The notes beneath the pieces were generated by a model, which searched no databases, was not told where the DNA came from, and saw only the letters and a program-made list of their open reading frames with translations. From NCBI RefSeq assembly GCF_937616625.2, contig NC_065571.1:47291651-47355650 (forward strand): 64,000 nucleotides of DNA, written 5' to 3'. Made by a program: the position numbers and the translations under genes. Below, in pieces: positions 62,746 to 64,000 of the stretch. Origin of the DNA: Mercurialis annua (taxonomy: Eukaryota > Streptophyta > Magnoliopsida > Malpighiales > Euphorbiaceae). The first letter of the stretch is position 1. Every line of letters starts with the position of its first letter.

Positions 62746-63128
62746 GGCCTCGCTTAGTTAGGATAAGCGAGTAAGGAAAGTTTAACTTTCCGAAAAATAG
62801 CAAGATTTTCTTATTTGGTTCAACTTATACGTGTTACTTCCTGAAAAGTTAGCAATTTGACTTCCCTTTAACTAGGGATTAAATAAGTAGAACTTCCCTA
62901 GTTAACTTGATAGAAAATACAACTATATCCCTATATTTAATTACCCTAATTAGTTATTAAAGATAATATCGTCTTTAAATTTTAATTAATTAAAATTAAA
63001 ATACAACTTTCCGAAAAGTTAAACCATGTAAAACAATTATCAATTTCTTTTCTACTAACTTCCTCAACAATTAACTTCCCGAGAAATACACTTCCCGAAA
63101 AGTATATATTTACGAATCAAGTGAGGTC
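62746..63128. mobile_element. Short TIR element with AACTTCCCGAAAA motifs
   Basis: Left end GGCCTCGCTTAGTTAGG, right end CGAATCAAGTGAGGTC, weakly inverted, with subterminal ACTTTCCGAAAAATAGC and AACTTCCCGAGAAATAC copies. A fragment of the same family lies at about 23500-23640. No convincing target duplication. Confidence 0.55.
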
Positions 63129-63357
63129 TTAAGCGAATTGGTGTTATTAATATTTTCAAAAATTTAAAAGCTAAACAATAATATCATTTTACATAAAAAA
63201 TAAAATACAATGACGATGTTATCATGTCGAATAAAATTCCGACCATCTCAATATAATTTCTGGTTCGCCACAAAATATAACATTATATTAAATTTATAGT
63301 TTTTTACTTTCTAAATTTTAAAATATATTCACATACCATTAAAATTGAAAAAATTAG

Positions 63358-63869
63358 GCAAAATTCAATCTCAGGTGCCTGTACTTTTTCCTTTTTGTTT
63401 AATTTATCCCTGGTTTATTTTATTTCTCTAGTTAGTCTTTGTATTTTTGTATTTAACAGCATTTTAGGCAATTTTTTTAAATAAATGATATTATTATTAG
63501 ACACAACCACAAGTAACGGAGGGAAAAAAACTGAACAATCAAATAGTCTTTACAAAACAATCAATACATCTAAACACATTATTTTTAAAAAAATAGGAAT
63601 TGAGGGTGAAAAGAAGCATAAAACCTAACTGCTCTATCAAATGGACGAGTAAACTAGATACTCTGGGAAAATGGAAATCGCATTAAACACTATGTTATTC
63701 CTATTTTTTCAAAACTCCCAACAACAAAAAAACCAAACAAGCCGCCATAATTCCTTGTATGATGGGATCAATAATTGTGAAATTCGATTTTAAAGAGACG
63801 AAGTAAAAATATTTTTTCTAAATGATCAAGTAAATAAAAAAATATATAGACTTCAAAATGAATTTTGCC
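63358..63869. mobile_element. Short Mutator-like TIR element
   Basis: Left end GGCAAAATTCAATCTC, right end AAAATGAATTTTGCC. A 9-bp duplication with one mismatch flanks it (AAAAAATTA at 63349-63357, ATAAAATTA at 63870-63878). 512 bp, no coding frame. Confidence 0.6.
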
Positions 63870-64000
63870 ATAAAATTATAATTAAAGTTTCATCCAACAT
63901 GTGTTGCTCTATTGGAGTCCTTTTTTTAACTGAGCTAAACCTATTTTTTTTGTTTGTTGTTAGCATGAATTAACGAGGATTAATAATTAATATTATACAT

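Overview
The window is nuclear DNA from a dicot-like flowering plant. Genes are intron-rich with GT-AG introns, intergenic DNA is very AT-rich, and much of it is transposon-derived. Non-repetitive coding is limited to five loci: a dynamin-related DRP2 gene (minus strand, 3' end outside the window), a type-A cytokinin response regulator (minus), a single-exon GRAS regulator (plus), a CYP81-type cytochrome P450 (plus) and a RALF-like secreted peptide (plus). Protein resemblance would fit a rosid, perhaps Malpighiales, but that is a guess from remembered homologues.

Layout. 1-8.4 kb: DRP2 exons and 5' leader. 8.4-19.5 kb: a run of TIR elements, a large non-coding element, a Stowaway-like MITE, a LINE remnant and a tRNA-derived SINE. 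19.7-23.2 kb: response regulator. 23.2-29.4 kb: CACTA and hAT elements, then a tandemly repeated block carrying three broken copies of exons 1-2 of the response regulator next to LINE 3' ends. 29.4-33.1 kb: non-coding. 33.1-34.8 kb: GRAS gene. 34.8-38.4 kb: small repeats, a SINE and a LINE remnant. 38.5-56.2 kb: a transposon nest. 56.2-61.6 kb: a duplicated RALF-like unit flanking the P450 (left copy broken, right copy intact). 61.6-64 kb: three short TIR elements.

The most informative region is 38.5-56.2 kb. A long hAT-like element (38457-51740) contains a young Ty3/gypsy retrotransposon (40632-48542) with two 593-bp LTRs that read as identical and a perfect GTAAT target duplication. It has an intact pol reading frame but no room for gag. 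Between pol and its 3' LTR lies an oppositely oriented, apparently intron-containing gene, the antisense ORF typical of Tat-lineage elements. Immediately to the right, a second hAT of the same family in opposite orientation (51768-56192, perfect 8-bp target duplication) contains a Stowaway-like MITE, which in turn contains a 2.7-kb non-coding element.

There is no sign of operons, CRISPR arrays, prophage or other prokaryotic features. The host genes are functionally unrelated to each other (endocytosis, cytokinin signalling, transcription, oxidative metabolism, peptide signalling). The only gene-level linkage is duplication: response-regulator fragments near their parent, and the RALF-like pair around the P450. 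Boundaries were read by eye, and the family names of non-coding elements rest on termini and target duplications only.
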